Shown here: piece after piece, positions 33,497 to 42,305 of the stretch
How the letters are laid out: each line of letters starts with the position of its first letter
Position numbering within the stretch: position 1 is the first letter of the stretch
Assembly: GCF_030388665.1 (NCBI RefSeq)
Contig: NZ_CP128847.1
Span: forward strand, 62,001 to 126,000
DNA length: 64,000 nt
Direction: 5' to 3'
DNA from: Streptomyces flavofungini
GTDB lineage: Bacteria; Actinomycetota; Actinomycetes; Streptomycetales; Streptomycetaceae
Notes under the pieces: generated by a model
Databases searched by the model: none
What the model was told of the DNA's origin: nothing
What the model saw: only the letters and a program-made list of their open reading frames with translations
Position numbers and translations under genes: made by a program

Positions 33497-33751
33497 ATGG
33501 CGAAGAAGCAGATCAACGTCCGGGTAGATGAAGAGGTGTACCTGGGTATCGAAGAACGCGCGGCCGCCGCAGGCATGGACGTCAACGAGTACGCCCGCCA
33601 GCTCCTTGCTGATGAGGCCAACGACCTTCGCCACCGCTTCCTCGTCGCCGCGGACCATTTCGCGGGCGAGTGGGCCGACCACTTTGACGACCGCTTCGGC
33701 CACGACGGCCACGGCGCCGCCCCGGCCCGAAAGGACGACCGCGCCGCGTGA
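33497..33751 (+). CDS. Ribbon-helix-helix antitoxin
   Basis: The 84-aa product begins MAKKQINVRVDEEVYLGIEE, a beta strand plus helix typical of Arc/CopG ribbon-helix-helix DNA-binding domains. A second helix (AGMDVNEYARQLLADEAND) and a disordered acidic/His-rich tail that could wrap the toxin follow. It overlaps the next gene (GTGA) and has an inverted-repeat operator upstream. The pair is a standard toxin-antitoxin arrangement and would stabilise the replicon. Confidence 0.8.
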   Translation: MAKKQINVRVDEEVYLGIEERAAAAGMDVNEYARQLLADEANDLRHRFLVAADHFAGEWADHFDDRFGHDGHGAAPARKDDRAA

Positions 33752-34122
33752 TCGTCCACATCGACCGGGCCTGGCTCCTTGACCTGGCCCACCGCACCCT
33801 GCCCGGGGACCCGGAAGTGACCGACTTCGGCAGCCTGCAAGCCGCCGTCGCCCGGCACACCGACAAGGTGATGGACGTCTACGTCTACACCGAGCCGCAC
33901 CACCGGGCGGCAGCCCTCATGCACCAGCTGGTGCGCGTGCCCGCCCTGGAGCGGCGGAACAAACTCTTCGCCGCCGTTGTCGCTGCTTCCTACCTCAGCG
34001 CATCGGGCCTGTTCGTCACCGCCAGCCCCAAGGCGGCCGCCGACCTGGCCGAGCGCATCGACCGCGACGCCCTCGACGTGCGCAGCGCCGCTGCAGAGAT
34101 CCGCACCTGGACACGGAACTGA
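33748..34122 (+). CDS. Fic/Doc-family-like toxin with degenerate motif
   Basis: GTG 33748 overlaps the antitoxin stop. The 124-aa product (HIDRAWLLDLAHRTLPGDPE at the start, AAALMHQLVRVPALERRNKL then FAAVVAASYLSASG in the middle) follows the Doc-like layout of short Streptomyces toxins annotated as Fic-family components. The catalytic HPFxxGN(G/K)R motif appears only as a reduced V-P-A-L-E-R-R-N-K-L-F version, lacking the motif His. It may be catalytically altered. The pairing with a ribbon-helix-helix antitoxin supports the toxin call more strongly than the motif does. Confidence 0.7.
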   Translation: MIVHIDRAWLLDLAHRTLPGDPEVTDFGSLQAAVARHTDKVMDVYVYTEPHHRAAALMHQLVRVPALERRNKLFAAVVAASYLSASGLFVTASPKAAADLAERIDRDALDVRSAAAEIRTWTRN

Positions 34123-34401
34123 CAGCCGGTCGGCCGCCACGGACCGGATGACCTGGCACTCCAGCCCGCAGGGCTAGTCACATGTGCACAGGGCAACTTG
34201 TCGACTCCCGACATCCAATGTGACCTGTTTCGCCCCGAGTTATGAACGATAACTTCTGGTAGTAGCTGGGAACATCGCTGGCATATGCGTAACCTCATGG
34301 CTACTGAATGCGCATCAGCGCAGTTCGGCCAGGCCCAAACAAGAGGGCGTTGACGGGGCACGCTTGTGCACCGTCTGCCTCCGCGAGAAACGGGAGAGAA
34401 T
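34123..34401. other. Gene-free stretch before the pilus locus
   Basis: About 280 bp with somewhat lower GC, including AT-rich ATGAACGATAACTTCTGGTA (34241-34260). No gene or clear repeat was found. It probably contains the promoter of the lipoprotein/Tad operon starting at 34402. Confidence 0.4.
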
Positions 34402-34992
34402 GTGACACGCCACCCCCATATTCGCCACCGTACTCTCCTGGCCGCTGCCGGAGCCCTCGCCACGCTCGGCCTGCTGACCGCCTGCAGCGACTCCAGCAAC
34501 GGGACTGCGTCCACGAAGCCGTCCCGAACGGCCACTCCGTCGAAGGCGCCGAACACACCCACCGCGGAACCGCGAAATCCCGACAAGAAGGCCGCGCTCG
34601 CGGTGTACGACTCGTTCCTGCGCGAGCAAGCGAAGGCGTACCGCAAGGCCTCCGCCAAGGGGACCGACCTAGACAAGTACGCGAGTCTGGACGCGTTGAG
34701 CAAGGTCGAACTCGATCTGGCCAGCATGAAAAAGGCTGGGACCGTCGTCCGGGGCGAACTCGGCCACGACCCAGCAGCGGAGCTGGACGAGAAGGCCGAG
34801 ACGCCGACGGCCACCATCAAAGACTGCATCGACCTGTCGAAGTACCGGATGTACGACACCAAGGCGAAGAAGGTGAAGCCGCTGCCGTCCGAGCAGCCGT
34901 TGAAGTACATCACGACGGCAAAGGTCGAGCGCTGGGACGGCGGCCGCTGGATGGTGACCGACATCAACCCGCAAGGCGGGGCGGAATGCTGA
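34402..34992 (+). CDS. Lipoprotein
   Basis: GTG 34402 follows CGGGAGAGA. The 196-aa product has a basic N-terminus, a hydrophobic core and a lipobox LLTAC (Cys at about residue 29), then a Ser/Thr/Pro linker and a soluble domain (AVYDSFLREQAKAYRKASAK, KYITTAKVERWDGGRWMVTD). It should be anchored to the outer face of the membrane. The domain resembles small lipoproteins encoded before Tad loci in streptomycetes, but I cannot name the family. It overlaps the next start (ATGCTGA). Confidence 0.7.
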   Translation: MTRHPHIRHRTLLAAAGALATLGLLTACSDSSNGTASTKPSRTATPSKAPNTPTAEPRNPDKKAALAVYDSFLREQAKAYRKASAKGTDLDKYASLDALSKVELDLASMKKAGTVVRGELGHDPAAELDEKAETPTATIKDCIDLSKYRMYDTKAKKVKPLPSEQPLKYITTAKVERWDGGRWMVTDINPQGGAEC

Positions 34993-35855
34993 AGCGCGCT
35001 GCCGTGGCCGCGGTCGTCCTCGTAGCCGGCGCCGTACCCCTCGCCTACGCCGAGGGCAAGAAGAGCAGCGGCCTGTGCGACGGCGCCGTGATGTGGGTCA
35101 AGGTCTGCGCCGAGCAGCGCGTCCGCCAACCTGGCGCTGGCACCGACGGGGGTGGGGGCGGGGGTGCGAAGAGTGCGGCGAATGGTGGGAAGTCGGCTCC
35201 GAAGTGCACCTACAAGAAGGTCGTTCCGCAGCCTCCGGCGAACAACCTGGCGATGAAGGACGGCAAACGCCGAGGCGGCAAGGGAGCGGTCTACCGGGTG
35301 GTGTGCCCGGAGACCATGCGTGTGGGGACGGTGTGGATCCCGGAGGGCGGCGGTGCTCCGGACGTTCCGGCCATCGATCCGGAGGTCGTGGCGCGGCGTG
35401 CCGTGGACCAGATGAAGCTGGCCGGCCCTGACATCGCGAGTCCGCGCGCTGGTGGGAAGTACGTGGTCGGGGTGCCGATGTGGCTGTGGGTGCGTCAGTC
35501 GCCGACCACGTTCGGGCCGAACACGGCGACCGCGACGGCCGGCGGGGTGACGGTGACCGCGACCGCGAAGGTGAAGAAGATCGTGTGGCGGATGGGGGAC
35601 GGCGGCACCGAGACCTGTGCCGGTCCGGGCACGCCTTACAAGGAGTCGTACGGCATGCGGGAGTCGCCGACCTGCGGACACCGCTACACCAAGACCTCGG
35701 CGAAGGCTGCGGGCGGCAGGTTCGCGCTGACGGCCACCTCGACCTGGTCGATCGACTGGCAGGTCACCGGCGGTGGCGGTGAAGCAGGGGAGCTGACCGA
35801 GATCCGCCAGAGCCAGGCTCAGGTGGCGGTCGGTGAAGTGCAGGTCGTCGGATAG
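34986..35855 (+). CDS. Secreted protein of the Tad locus
   Basis: ATG 34986 overlaps the lipoprotein stop. The 289-aa product has an N-terminal signal peptide (AAVAAVVLVAGAVPLAYA, about residues 5-22), several Cys and a beta-rich C-terminal part (KKIVWRMGDGGTETCAGPG, about residues 200-218, and SWSIDWQVTG-like end) that looks like a PKD/Ig-type fold. It is followed after 21 bp by the SAF/CpaB-like gene. Inference: an extracytoplasmic accessory or adhesin of the pilus. Confidence 0.65.
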   Translation: MLKRAAVAAVVLVAGAVPLAYAEGKKSSGLCDGAVMWVKVCAEQRVRQPGAGTDGGGGGGAKSAANGGKSAPKCTYKKVVPQPPANNLAMKDGKRRGGKGAVYRVVCPETMRVGTVWIPEGGGAPDVPAIDPEVVARRAVDQMKLAGPDIASPRAGGKYVVGVPMWLWVRQSPTTFGPNTATATAGGVTVTATAKVKKIVWRMGDGGTETCAGPGTPYKESYGMRESPTCGHRYTKTSAKAAGGRFALTATSTWSIDWQVTGGGGEAGELTEIRQSQAQVAVGEVQVVG

Positions 35856-35876
35856 CCCTTCCGAAAGGGAACGAAC

Positions 35877-36581
35877 GTGAGCAAGACGAAAGACCGCGCC
35901 GCCGGACCCGTCACGAACGGTATTCCGCTCCAGGGCCTGGCCGGGCCGGTCACACCCCCACGGGTGTCCGCCCGCCGGCGTAGGCCCGGACTGATCGCGC
36001 TGTCTCTGGCGCTGATCGCCGCGGGCGGCGCGGGCGTGGTGGTCCTGGTCACGCAGAGCGGCGACCGGACCGAGGTGGTCACCGTGACCCGCGACGTCCA
36101 GGTCGGCGAGGTCATCACGGAGGCCGACCTGGGACGTGCGTCCATGGCCCTGGACCCGGCGGTCAAGGCCGTGCATGCCGATGACCTTGGTTCCGTGGTC
36201 GGCAAGCGGGCCGCGGTGCAGCTGCGCCCCGGATCGCTGCTCGCCCCTTCACAGGTGACCTCCCGCACCCTCGTCAACGCCGGTGAACAGGTCGTGCCGA
36301 TCGGGCTCAAGCCCGAACAGGTGCCTGCCACGGCGCTGACTCCGGGCCAGAAGGTGCGTCTGGTGCACGTCCCGGCCCAGGGCGAGGACATGCCGTCGAA
36401 GGAGGACTCGACTCCGGAATCGGTGGCCGCCCGGGTCGTCAAGGCGGGCAAGGCCGCGCCGGGCACCGGCGTGGTCGTTGTCGACGTCGCAGCGCCGGAC
36501 GAGGACGCTGCGCGCCTGGCCGCGTGGGTCTCCTCGGAGACCGTACGGCTCGTCCTCGACGCGCCGGGCGGCCGGCGGTGA
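35877..36581 (+). CDS. SAF-domain protein, CpaB/RcpC-like pilus assembly
   Basis: The 234-aa product has a membrane anchor (LIALSLALIAAGGAGVVVLV, about residues 39-58) and then the SAF domain: VTVTRDVQVGEVITEADLG (about 68-86), AAVQLRPGSLLAPSQV (about 111-126). CpaB/RcpC proteins have this layout and assist Tad/Flp pilus secretion at the cell envelope. GTG 35877 follows GAAAGGGA. Its stop overlaps the next gene (GTGA), beginning a nine-gene coupled run of Tad functions. Confidence 0.8.
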   Translation: MSKTKDRAAGPVTNGIPLQGLAGPVTPPRVSARRRRPGLIALSLALIAAGGAGVVVLVTQSGDRTEVVTVTRDVQVGEVITEADLGRASMALDPAVKAVHADDLGSVVGKRAAVQLRPGSLLAPSQVTSRTLVNAGEQVVPIGLKPEQVPATALTPGQKVRLVHVPAQGEDMPSKEDSTPESVAARVVKAGKAAPGTGVVVVDVAAPDEDAARLAAWVSSETVRLVLDAPGGRR

Positions 36582-37411
36582 GTGTGATCGCGCTGGCCGG
36601 GTGCAGCGGCGCGCCGGGAGTGACGACGAGCGCGCTGGCGCTGCTGCTGTCCTGGCCGCTGCAGCCGGGCCGCAAGCTGGTGTTGGCCGAGTGCGACCCG
36701 GACGGCAGCGGCGTGCTCTACGGGCTGCTGCAGGGCACCGTCGGTGACCGGTACGGGCTGCGGAATCTGTCCGTGGCCTCCCGCAAGGGCGAGCTGGTCG
36801 AGGCGTTCTGGCGCCAGCTCATCGACGTGAGCGCCGAGGACGGAAAGCAGGAATCGCCGCGGGATCGTCTGGTCCTGCCCGGGGTGACCGATCCCGCCCA
36901 GTGGGCCGGGCTCGCCCCGGCTTGGGAGGACCTGTCGAAGCTGTTCACCGGGGTCGGCAATCAACCCGCGCAGGCCCACGACGTGCTGATCGATCTCGGC
37001 CGCAGCGGCGCGTTCGGCCCTTCGGCGGTGCTGGCACAGCGCGCGGACGCCCTCGTCGTCGTGGTCCGCAACACGATGCGTTCCGTGCAGGCGGCGCAGA
37101 CGCGTGTGGAGGCCCTGGAGGAGAAGGTCGGCAACATCGGCGTGCTGATGATCGACGAAGGCCCGTACCCCGCAGGAGAAGTGCAGCGCCTGCTGAGGGT
37201 CCCCGTCGTGGCCACCCTGCCCCACGCGCCGCGCGAGGCTCGGGTGCTGTCGGACGGTGCCGAACAGCCCCGGAACTTCACGAAGTCGGCGCTGATGAAG
37301 GCGGCCCGCTCGGCGAGCACGGTGCTGGAGCAGCGGGCCGCGCTGCGCCGCGCCCGCCTGGCGCCCCGCTACGCCGGGCCGCCCGGAGGGGAGATGTCCC
37401 ATGCAGGGTAG
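36578..37411 (+). CDS. CpaE/TadZ-like ParA-fold ATPase
   Basis: The 277-aa product is a MinD/ParA-type protein: strand and P-loop region IALAGCSGAPGVTTSALALL (residues 4-23, P-loop degenerate with Gly-Val-Thr-Thr in place of Gly-Lys-Thr/Ser), VLAECDPDGSG (about 35-45), DVLIDLGRSG (about 132-141) and ADALVVVVRN. CpaE/TadZ proteins position the Tad machine at a cell site and often have weakened ATPase motifs. GTG 36578 overlaps the CpaB-like stop and its end overlaps the secretion ATPase gene. Confidence 0.78.
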   Translation: MSVIALAGCSGAPGVTTSALALLLSWPLQPGRKLVLAECDPDGSGVLYGLLQGTVGDRYGLRNLSVASRKGELVEAFWRQLIDVSAEDGKQESPRDRLVLPGVTDPAQWAGLAPAWEDLSKLFTGVGNQPAQAHDVLIDLGRSGAFGPSAVLAQRADALVVVVRNTMRSVQAAQTRVEALEEKVGNIGVLMIDEGPYPAGEVQRLLRVPVVATLPHAPREARVLSDGAEQPRNFTKSALMKAARSASTVLEQRAALRRARLAPRYAGPPGGEMSHAG

Positions 37412-38921
37412 GCCGGTTCACGCCGACCCGACAGTGCGCCCGCAGGCAGGCGGGCACCCGCTCAGCCAGCGGCTCCAGGCACAGGGCCGCCCGCACGCCG
37501 GGTACGGGTCGGCGACGAGTACACCCGCCCCCGACAGCGCGGTGCCGCAGGCCACCGTCGACCACCGGGTGGCCCAGCACATCAAGTCCCAGGTCGCCAA
37601 GCAGCGCGAGGAACTCCTCAAGGCCGACCCGACGCTGGATCGGGCCGGCGAGGAGCAGCGCTGCCTGGGCTGGATCAACGAGGCGGTGGCGCTGTGGTCG
37701 AACGCCGCGGCCGCCGAGCGCGGCGTGAGCCCGACCGCGGCCGAGGACAACGCGCTGCGGCGCGCGGTCTATGACCTTCTCTTCCGCGCGGGGCGCCTGC
37801 AGCCCTATCTGGATGACCCGCGGGTCGAGGACATCTTCATCAACGGCCCCGATGACGTGTGGCTCGACTACGGCGACGGCGAGCGCCGCAGGGTCGGCGC
37901 GATCGCCGACTCCGAGGAGGAGCTCCTGGAGATGCTGCGCGAGCTCGCCCGCGACTCCGGACACGGCGAGCGGACCATCTCCACGGCGAACCCGCTGCTC
38001 GCGCTCTCGCTGAAGGACGGCTCCCGGCTGCAGGCCATCACGGACGTCAGCCCGACCACGTACGCCGTGATCCGCCGCCACCGGGTCCAGAACGCAGACC
38101 TCCAGGGCATGATCGACCTCGGCGCGATCGACCCGATACTGGCCGAGTTCCTGCGGGCCTGCGTGCGCGCCGAGAAGAACGTGATCATCGCGGGGAAGCA
38201 GAAGGCCGGCAAGACCTCGCTGATGCGCTCCTTGCTCAGAGAGCTCGACCCCGACGAGCGTTTTGCCACCATTCAGACCGAGGACGAGCTGTTCGCCCAC
38301 AGCAACGGCTACCACCGCCAGGCCATCTCCCTGGTAGCCCGCGAGGGCAACGGGGAAGTGGGCGCGGGCGGGCGCAGCGCCGGCGAGGTCAGCCTCCTGG
38401 ACCTGATGCACCCGGCGCTGCGCATGTCGCTGGAGCGGATGGTCGTCGGAGAGGTCCGCGGACCCGAAGTCGTCGCGATGATGCAGGCGTTGACCAACGG
38501 CGCGGGCGGCAACCTGTGCACCATCCACGCCCGCCGCCCCGACATCGTCTTCGACCGGATCGCCGAGCTGTACGCGCTCGCCCAGAGCAACCTCTCCGAG
38601 CAACTCGCCTACCGGCAGATCGCCAACGGCCTGGACTTCGTCGTGTTCGTCTCGATGATCGACGAGACGAAGATCGGAGGGCGTCGGCACCGGTTCGTCT
38701 CCCACATCGTGGAGATCACCGGAGTGGCGGAGTCCGGCCGCCCGGCCACCAACGACATCTTCGCCCCCAACCGAGCACTCGGCGAGGAGCGGGCCGTGCC
38801 CACCGGCACGCACCCCGAATGCATCGACGAACTGCGCCGCGTCGGCTTCAACTCCGAGCTGCTGCAGCACCCTTATGGGGCGTGGGCGCAGCCGCTGCCG
38901 CTGAAGGTGGTGAGCACGTGA
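37401..38921 (+). CDS. CpaF/TadA-type secretion ATPase
   Basis: This hexameric ATPase would power Flp pilus assembly. The 506-aa product has the N-terminal domain with DPRVEDIFINGPDDVWLDY (about residues 138-156), Walker A AGKQKAGKTSLMRSLL (about 262-277), an Asp box (FATIQTEDELF), Walker B RMVVGEVRGPEVVAMMQALT (about 344-363), and the His box NLCTIHARRP (about 372-381). All motifs are intact. ATG 37401 lies 8 nt after GGGGAG and overlaps the CpaE-like gene end; the stop overlaps the TadB gene. Confidence 0.92.
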   Translation: MQGRPVHADPTVRPQAGGHPLSQRLQAQGRPHAGYGSATSTPAPDSAVPQATVDHRVAQHIKSQVAKQREELLKADPTLDRAGEEQRCLGWINEAVALWSNAAAAERGVSPTAAEDNALRRAVYDLLFRAGRLQPYLDDPRVEDIFINGPDDVWLDYGDGERRRVGAIADSEEELLEMLRELARDSGHGERTISTANPLLALSLKDGSRLQAITDVSPTTYAVIRRHRVQNADLQGMIDLGAIDPILAEFLRACVRAEKNVIIAGKQKAGKTSLMRSLLRELDPDERFATIQTEDELFAHSNGYHRQAISLVAREGNGEVGAGGRSAGEVSLLDLMHPALRMSLERMVVGEVRGPEVVAMMQALTNGAGGNLCTIHARRPDIVFDRIAELYALAQSNLSEQLAYRQIANGLDFVVFVSMIDETKIGGRRHRFVSHIVEITGVAESGRPATNDIFAPNRALGEERAVPTGTHPECIDELRRVGFNSELLQHPYGAWAQPLPLKVVST

Positions 38922-39853
38922 CGATGCTGGGGGCCCTGCTCAGCGGGATGACGCTGACGGCAGGACTGACCGCCCTGGTCTGGGGCCTCGTGGGCACCAC
39001 CGAGCCGAAACAGGACCGGCACACCGGCTGGCACGGTCAGGGTGTACGCGAGTGGTTCGCCGGCCCGCAGGAGAGGCGGATGCGGCGCCGCACACAGGCC
39101 GGTGCGGCCGCTGTCCTGTGGCTGGGCATCTGGCTCGTGACCGGAAACTTCGTCGCGGGCCTCCTGATCGGCGTGTCCGTCCTCGGCGTGCCGTGGCTGC
39201 TCGCCCCAGTGGCGGCCACGAAGTCCCGCATCCAGCAGCTCGAGGCCCTCAGTGAATGGACCCAGCGGCTGGCCGGACTGCTGCGCCTGGGCATGGGCCT
39301 GGAGCAGGCGATGATCACCAGCCGTAAGGGCGCCCCCGACGCGCTCGCCGAGCAGATCTCCACGCTTGCCGACCGGCTGACCATGGGATGGCGGCCCGAG
39401 GAGGCCCTGCGGGCGTTCGGCGATGACCTCGACGACATCACTGCCGACAAAATCGTGGCCGCGCTCATCCTGTCGGTCGCCGACCGCGGCCCCGGGCTGG
39501 CCCAGGCCCTGGAAGACCTCGCCGCCACCGTCCGCGCCGAAGTCGCCAGGAAACGCGACACCGAAGCTGACCGGGAGAAGCCCCGCACCACCATGCGCTG
39601 GATGACTCTGATCACCCTCGCCGTGGTCGTGGCCGGATTCTTCGTCCCCTCCTACACCGCCCCCTACTCCACTCTCCTGGGCCAGCTGGTGCTCGCGATG
39701 CTCATGGCCGGGTTCATCGGCACCCTCGCACTGATGCGCCACCTCGCCCACTACCGGCGCATCCCGCGCTTCCTCAGCCGCGACCCGCGCAGCACCGTCC
39801 GCCTGCCCACCCCAGCCGTGGTGCCCGAGCACGAGACGGCGGTCGCCCGATGA
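38918..39853 (+). CDS. TadB-like inner-membrane platform protein
   Basis: GTG 38918 overlaps the CpaF stop. The 311-aa product has N-terminal membrane helices, a central T2SF domain (LAGLLRLGMGLEQAMITSRK, about residues 113-132, and LILSVADRGPGLAQALEDLA, about 178-197) and two C-terminal helices (about 225-245 and 255-275). This is the GspF/TadB platform that interacts with the ATPase to insert pilins. Confidence 0.85.
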   Translation: MTMLGALLSGMTLTAGLTALVWGLVGTTEPKQDRHTGWHGQGVREWFAGPQERRMRRRTQAGAAAVLWLGIWLVTGNFVAGLLIGVSVLGVPWLLAPVAATKSRIQQLEALSEWTQRLAGLLRLGMGLEQAMITSRKGAPDALAEQISTLADRLTMGWRPEEALRAFGDDLDDITADKIVAALILSVADRGPGLAQALEDLAATVRAEVARKRDTEADREKPRTTMRWMTLITLAVVVAGFFVPSYTAPYSTLLGQLVLAMLMAGFIGTLALMRHLAHYRRIPRFLSRDPRSTVRLPTPAVVPEHETAVAR

Positions 39854-40737
39854 ACGTGATGCCCATGGTCCTCACCGGCGCTGCCGTCGGCGGCGGCATC
39901 GCCCTGCTGACCCGCGAACTCCTGCGCCCTCAGCCCGCCTTGGACGCCGCTCTGCGCCGCACCGAGCAGAGCAGCCTCACCGCACTGCCCGAGCCGGACC
40001 TGGACCGCGACGAGGTATGGGGCCGCTGGCTGCTGGCCCGCCTCGGGCGCCTGCCAGGCGTGCGCATCCCGGCCCAGAGCCTCGCCCTGCTCGGCCAGGG
40101 GCCGGGCCGCTTCATGCTGCTCAAGACCGCGCTCGCCGCGCTCGGCCTGCTGTGCCCGGTCCTGGTGTCCATCCCCTGGATCCTGGCCGGCATCTCCCTG
40201 CCCTTCTACGTGCCCGCCCTGTTCGGACTGCTCGTGGCTGGACTGCTGTGGATCACACCGGACCTCTCCGTACGCGACCAGGCCAAACGCGCCCGCGAAG
40301 AGTTCGCCCACGCCATGGCCGCCTACCTCGAGCTGGTGGCCCTCAAGCGGGCCTCGGACGCCGGCCCCACCACCGCCCTGGAGAAAGCGGCCGACGTCGG
40401 CCGCGGCTGGCCCTTCGTCTACGTCCAAGGTGCCCTGCTGCGGGCTCGCCTGGAGAAGATCCCGCCCTGGCAGGCCCTGACCGACCTGCGCGACGAATAC
40501 GACCTGCCCGTCCTGGGCGACATCGCCGAGATCATGCGCGGCTCCTCCACCGACGGCGCCGCCGTCTACAAGCAACTGCGCTCACGTGCAGCCGCTCTGA
40601 ACCCCGAACTGCTCGCCGCCCAGGCCGCCGAGGCGAATGCCGCCAGCGAGAAGATGACCGCCCCCGGCGCGCTCCTCGCCGTGCAGGTGATGCTCCTGAT
40701 GGCCTTCCCCGCGGTGATCCGCATGCTTACCACCTGA
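39850..40737 (+). CDS. TadC-like inner-membrane platform protein
   Basis: ATG 39850 overlaps the TadB stop (ATGA). The 295-aa product is the second GspF-type platform protein, with membrane helices near residues 90-130 and 278-293. Its T2SF core runs through EEFAHAMAAYLELVALKRAS, GAALLRARLEKIPPWQAL-like and SDLPVLGDIAEIMRGSSTDG-like segments. It always accompanies TadB in Tad operons. Confidence 0.83.
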   Translation: MNVMPMVLTGAAVGGGIALLTRELLRPQPALDAALRRTEQSSLTALPEPDLDRDEVWGRWLLARLGRLPGVRIPAQSLALLGQGPGRFMLLKTALAALGLLCPVLVSIPWILAGISLPFYVPALFGLLVAGLLWITPDLSVRDQAKRAREEFAHAMAAYLELVALKRASDAGPTTALEKAADVGRGWPFVYVQGALLRARLEKIPPWQALTDLRDEYDLPVLGDIAEIMRGSSTDGAAVYKQLRSRAAALNPELLAAQAAEANAASEKMTAPGALLAVQVMLLMAFPAVIRMLTT

Positions 40738-40759
40738 CCCCCCTCTCTTGGAGCACGTC

Positions 40760-40975
40760 ATGAAGTACACCGCTCACCACGCCTACCGACTGGTGCAGGA
40801 ACTCACCGCCCACCTGGAGTCCCGCCTGGAGGAGATGAGAACGCACCCCGACCAGGGCGACATCAGCATCACCACCGTCATCATCTGGGTGGCCTCCGTG
40901 ACCGGGGCCCTCGTCATCGCCGGGACCATCGCGGTGATCGTCGCCAAGTACAACGGCAAGCTGAACGGCATCTGA
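40760..40975 (+). CDS. Flp-type pilin-like small protein
   Basis: ATG 40760 follows TTGGAGC. The 71-aa product has a hydrophilic leader ending in HPDQGD and a single hydrophobic helix ISITTVIIWVASVTGALVIA (about residues 39-58) followed by VIVAKYNGKLNGI. It sits between tadC and the tadE-like genes, as expected of the Flp pilin. The usual G/xxxxEY processing signature is not obvious (QGD-ISITT) and no TadV prepilin peptidase was seen in the window, so maturation may rely on a host enzyme. Confidence 0.72.
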   Translation: MKYTAHHAYRLVQELTAHLESRLEEMRTHPDQGDISITTVIIWVASVTGALVIAGTIAVIVAKYNGKLNGI

Positions 40976-41409
40976 TGCCCCGGCGTATACCGCAGCCCGC
41001 CGCCTGGGTGGCGCGCAGCCGGCCGTGGCGCGAGGACCGAGGAGATGCCTCCATCCAGATGGCGATCATCTACCCGTTCGTCCTGCTCGTCGCCGTCGCC
41101 GTCATCCAGGCCTCGATGTGGTACTACGCCCGTGAGATCGCGCTCACCGCAGCCCGCGAAGGACTCGGCGCGGCCCGTTCCTACAAGGCCGGGCCCGGCG
41201 ACGGAGCCCAGCGCGCCCGCGAGGTCTTGGACCGCACGGCGGGCGACAGCCTGCGCGGGCCCAGTGTCTCCACGGCGGGCAGCACCGGCGAGCGCATCCG
41301 GATCCAGGTCTCGGGCACGGCCCAGTCGATGCTGCCGGGCGTCCCCGGGCTGCGCATCACGCAGTCGGCCTCGGGACCGGTGGAGCGTTGGACAGCGCCA
41401 GGGGAGTGA
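40975..41409 (+). CDS. TadE-like pseudopilin 1
   Basis: ATG 40975 overlaps the pilin stop (TGATG). The 144-aa product has a short basic cytoplasmic part, then DASIQMAIIYPFVLLVAVAV (about residues 24-43), the hydrophobic helix of TadE proteins, and a periplasmic-type domain (ARSYKAGPGDGAQRAREVLD). The Glu normally found at the start of the helix is replaced in this copy (IQMAIIYP). Confidence 0.75.
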   Translation: MPRRIPQPAAWVARSRPWREDRGDASIQMAIIYPFVLLVAVAVIQASMWYYAREIALTAAREGLGAARSYKAGPGDGAQRAREVLDRTAGDSLRGPSVSTAGSTGERIRIQVSGTAQSMLPGVPGLRITQSASGPVERWTAPGE

Positions 41410-41861
41410 AGACGGTGTTCCACCAAGTCCGTTGCGCGCCGCGCGATGCCGGGAGCGCCGCGGTTGAAGCGGCGATCGTCCTTCCGGCGCTGCTCGTCTT
41501 CTTGTGCATGGCCATCGCCGGAGGCCGCCTCGTCATGTCGGGATCCAAAGTCGACGCGGCCGCGCAGGACGCCGCCCGCGAGGCCTCCATCCACCGCACC
41601 GTGGAGGCCGCCCAGGCCGCCGCACGCAGCGCGGCGACCGAGTCCCTGAACGATCAGGGCGTCACCTGTGCCAGCACCAGCGTGTCCGTCGACACCAGCG
41701 GCCTGAACGTGCCCATCGGCCAGGTCGCCACCGTCTCCGCGACCGTGCGCTGCACCGTCAACCTCTCCGACCTCCTGCTTCCCGGCGTCCCCGGAGCCCG
41801 CACGCAGGAAGCGACCGCCACCTCCGTCGTGGATCAGTACCGGCAGAGGGGCGGGCAATGA
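41406..41861 (+). CDS. TadE-like pseudopilin 2
   Basis: GTG 41406 overlaps the previous stop. The 151-aa product has the classical TadE start AGSAAVEAAIVLPALLVFLC (about residues 15-34) with the conserved Glu, followed by a domain with two Cys (GVTCASTSV and ATVRCTVNL) that could form a disulfide. It pairs with the gene before it and the TadG-like gene after it. Confidence 0.82.
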   Translation: MKTVFHQVRCAPRDAGSAAVEAAIVLPALLVFLCMAIAGGRLVMSGSKVDAAAQDAAREASIHRTVEAAQAAARSAATESLNDQGVTCASTSVSVDTSGLNVPIGQVATVSATVRCTVNLSDLLLPGVPGARTQEATATSVVDQYRQRGGQ

Positions 41862-42304
41862 CGCTCGCAACACCCCGCACCCGCCGCTTCGATGACCGCG
41901 GCGGCGTCACCGTCTTCGTGGCGATCTGCGTCCTCGCGCTGCTCAGTATCATCGGTCTCGCCGTCGACGGCGGCGGCAAGATGCGCGCCACCGAACGCGC
42001 CGACTACATCGCCACCGAAGCAGCCCGCGCAGGCGGACAGGCCATCGACCCGGCCCAGGCCGTGCCCGGCAAGACCATCACCGTCGACCCGCAGGCCGCC
42101 CAAGCAGCCGCCCAGGCATACCTGAACGCCGCCGACACCAACGGGACCGCCACCGTGTCCGCCGACGGCAAGACGCTGACCGTCACCACACACGGCACCT
42201 ACGACACATCGTTCCTCTCCGCAGTGGGCATCGGCTCCCTGAACGTGACCGGCCACGGAAAGGCCAGCCTCCTCCACGGCGTCACCGCACCCGAAGGACC
42301 CTGA
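41858..42304 (+). CDS. TadG-like Flp pilus-assembly protein
   Basis: ATG 41858 overlaps the previous stop. The 148-aa product has the N-terminal helix RGGVTVFVAICVLALLSIIG (about residues 14-33) and LAVDGGGKMRATERADYIAT, the signature of Flp pilus-assembly TadE/TadG-like proteins. It lacks the long von Willebrand-type domain of full TadG and so is a short form. Confidence 0.78.
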   Translation: MTLATPRTRRFDDRGGVTVFVAICVLALLSIIGLAVDGGGKMRATERADYIATEAARAGGQAIDPAQAVPGKTITVDPQAAQAAAQAYLNAADTNGTATVSADGKTLTVTTHGTYDTSFLSAVGIGSLNVTGHGKASLLHGVTAPEGP

Positions 42305-42305
42305 G

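Noticed and set aside
33990..37402. Long minus-strand frames opposite the lipoprotein, CpaB-like and CpaE-like genes
   Set aside because: Low-complexity Arg/Ala/Gly-rich translations and no ribosome sites; the + strand contains the coherent Tad operon.
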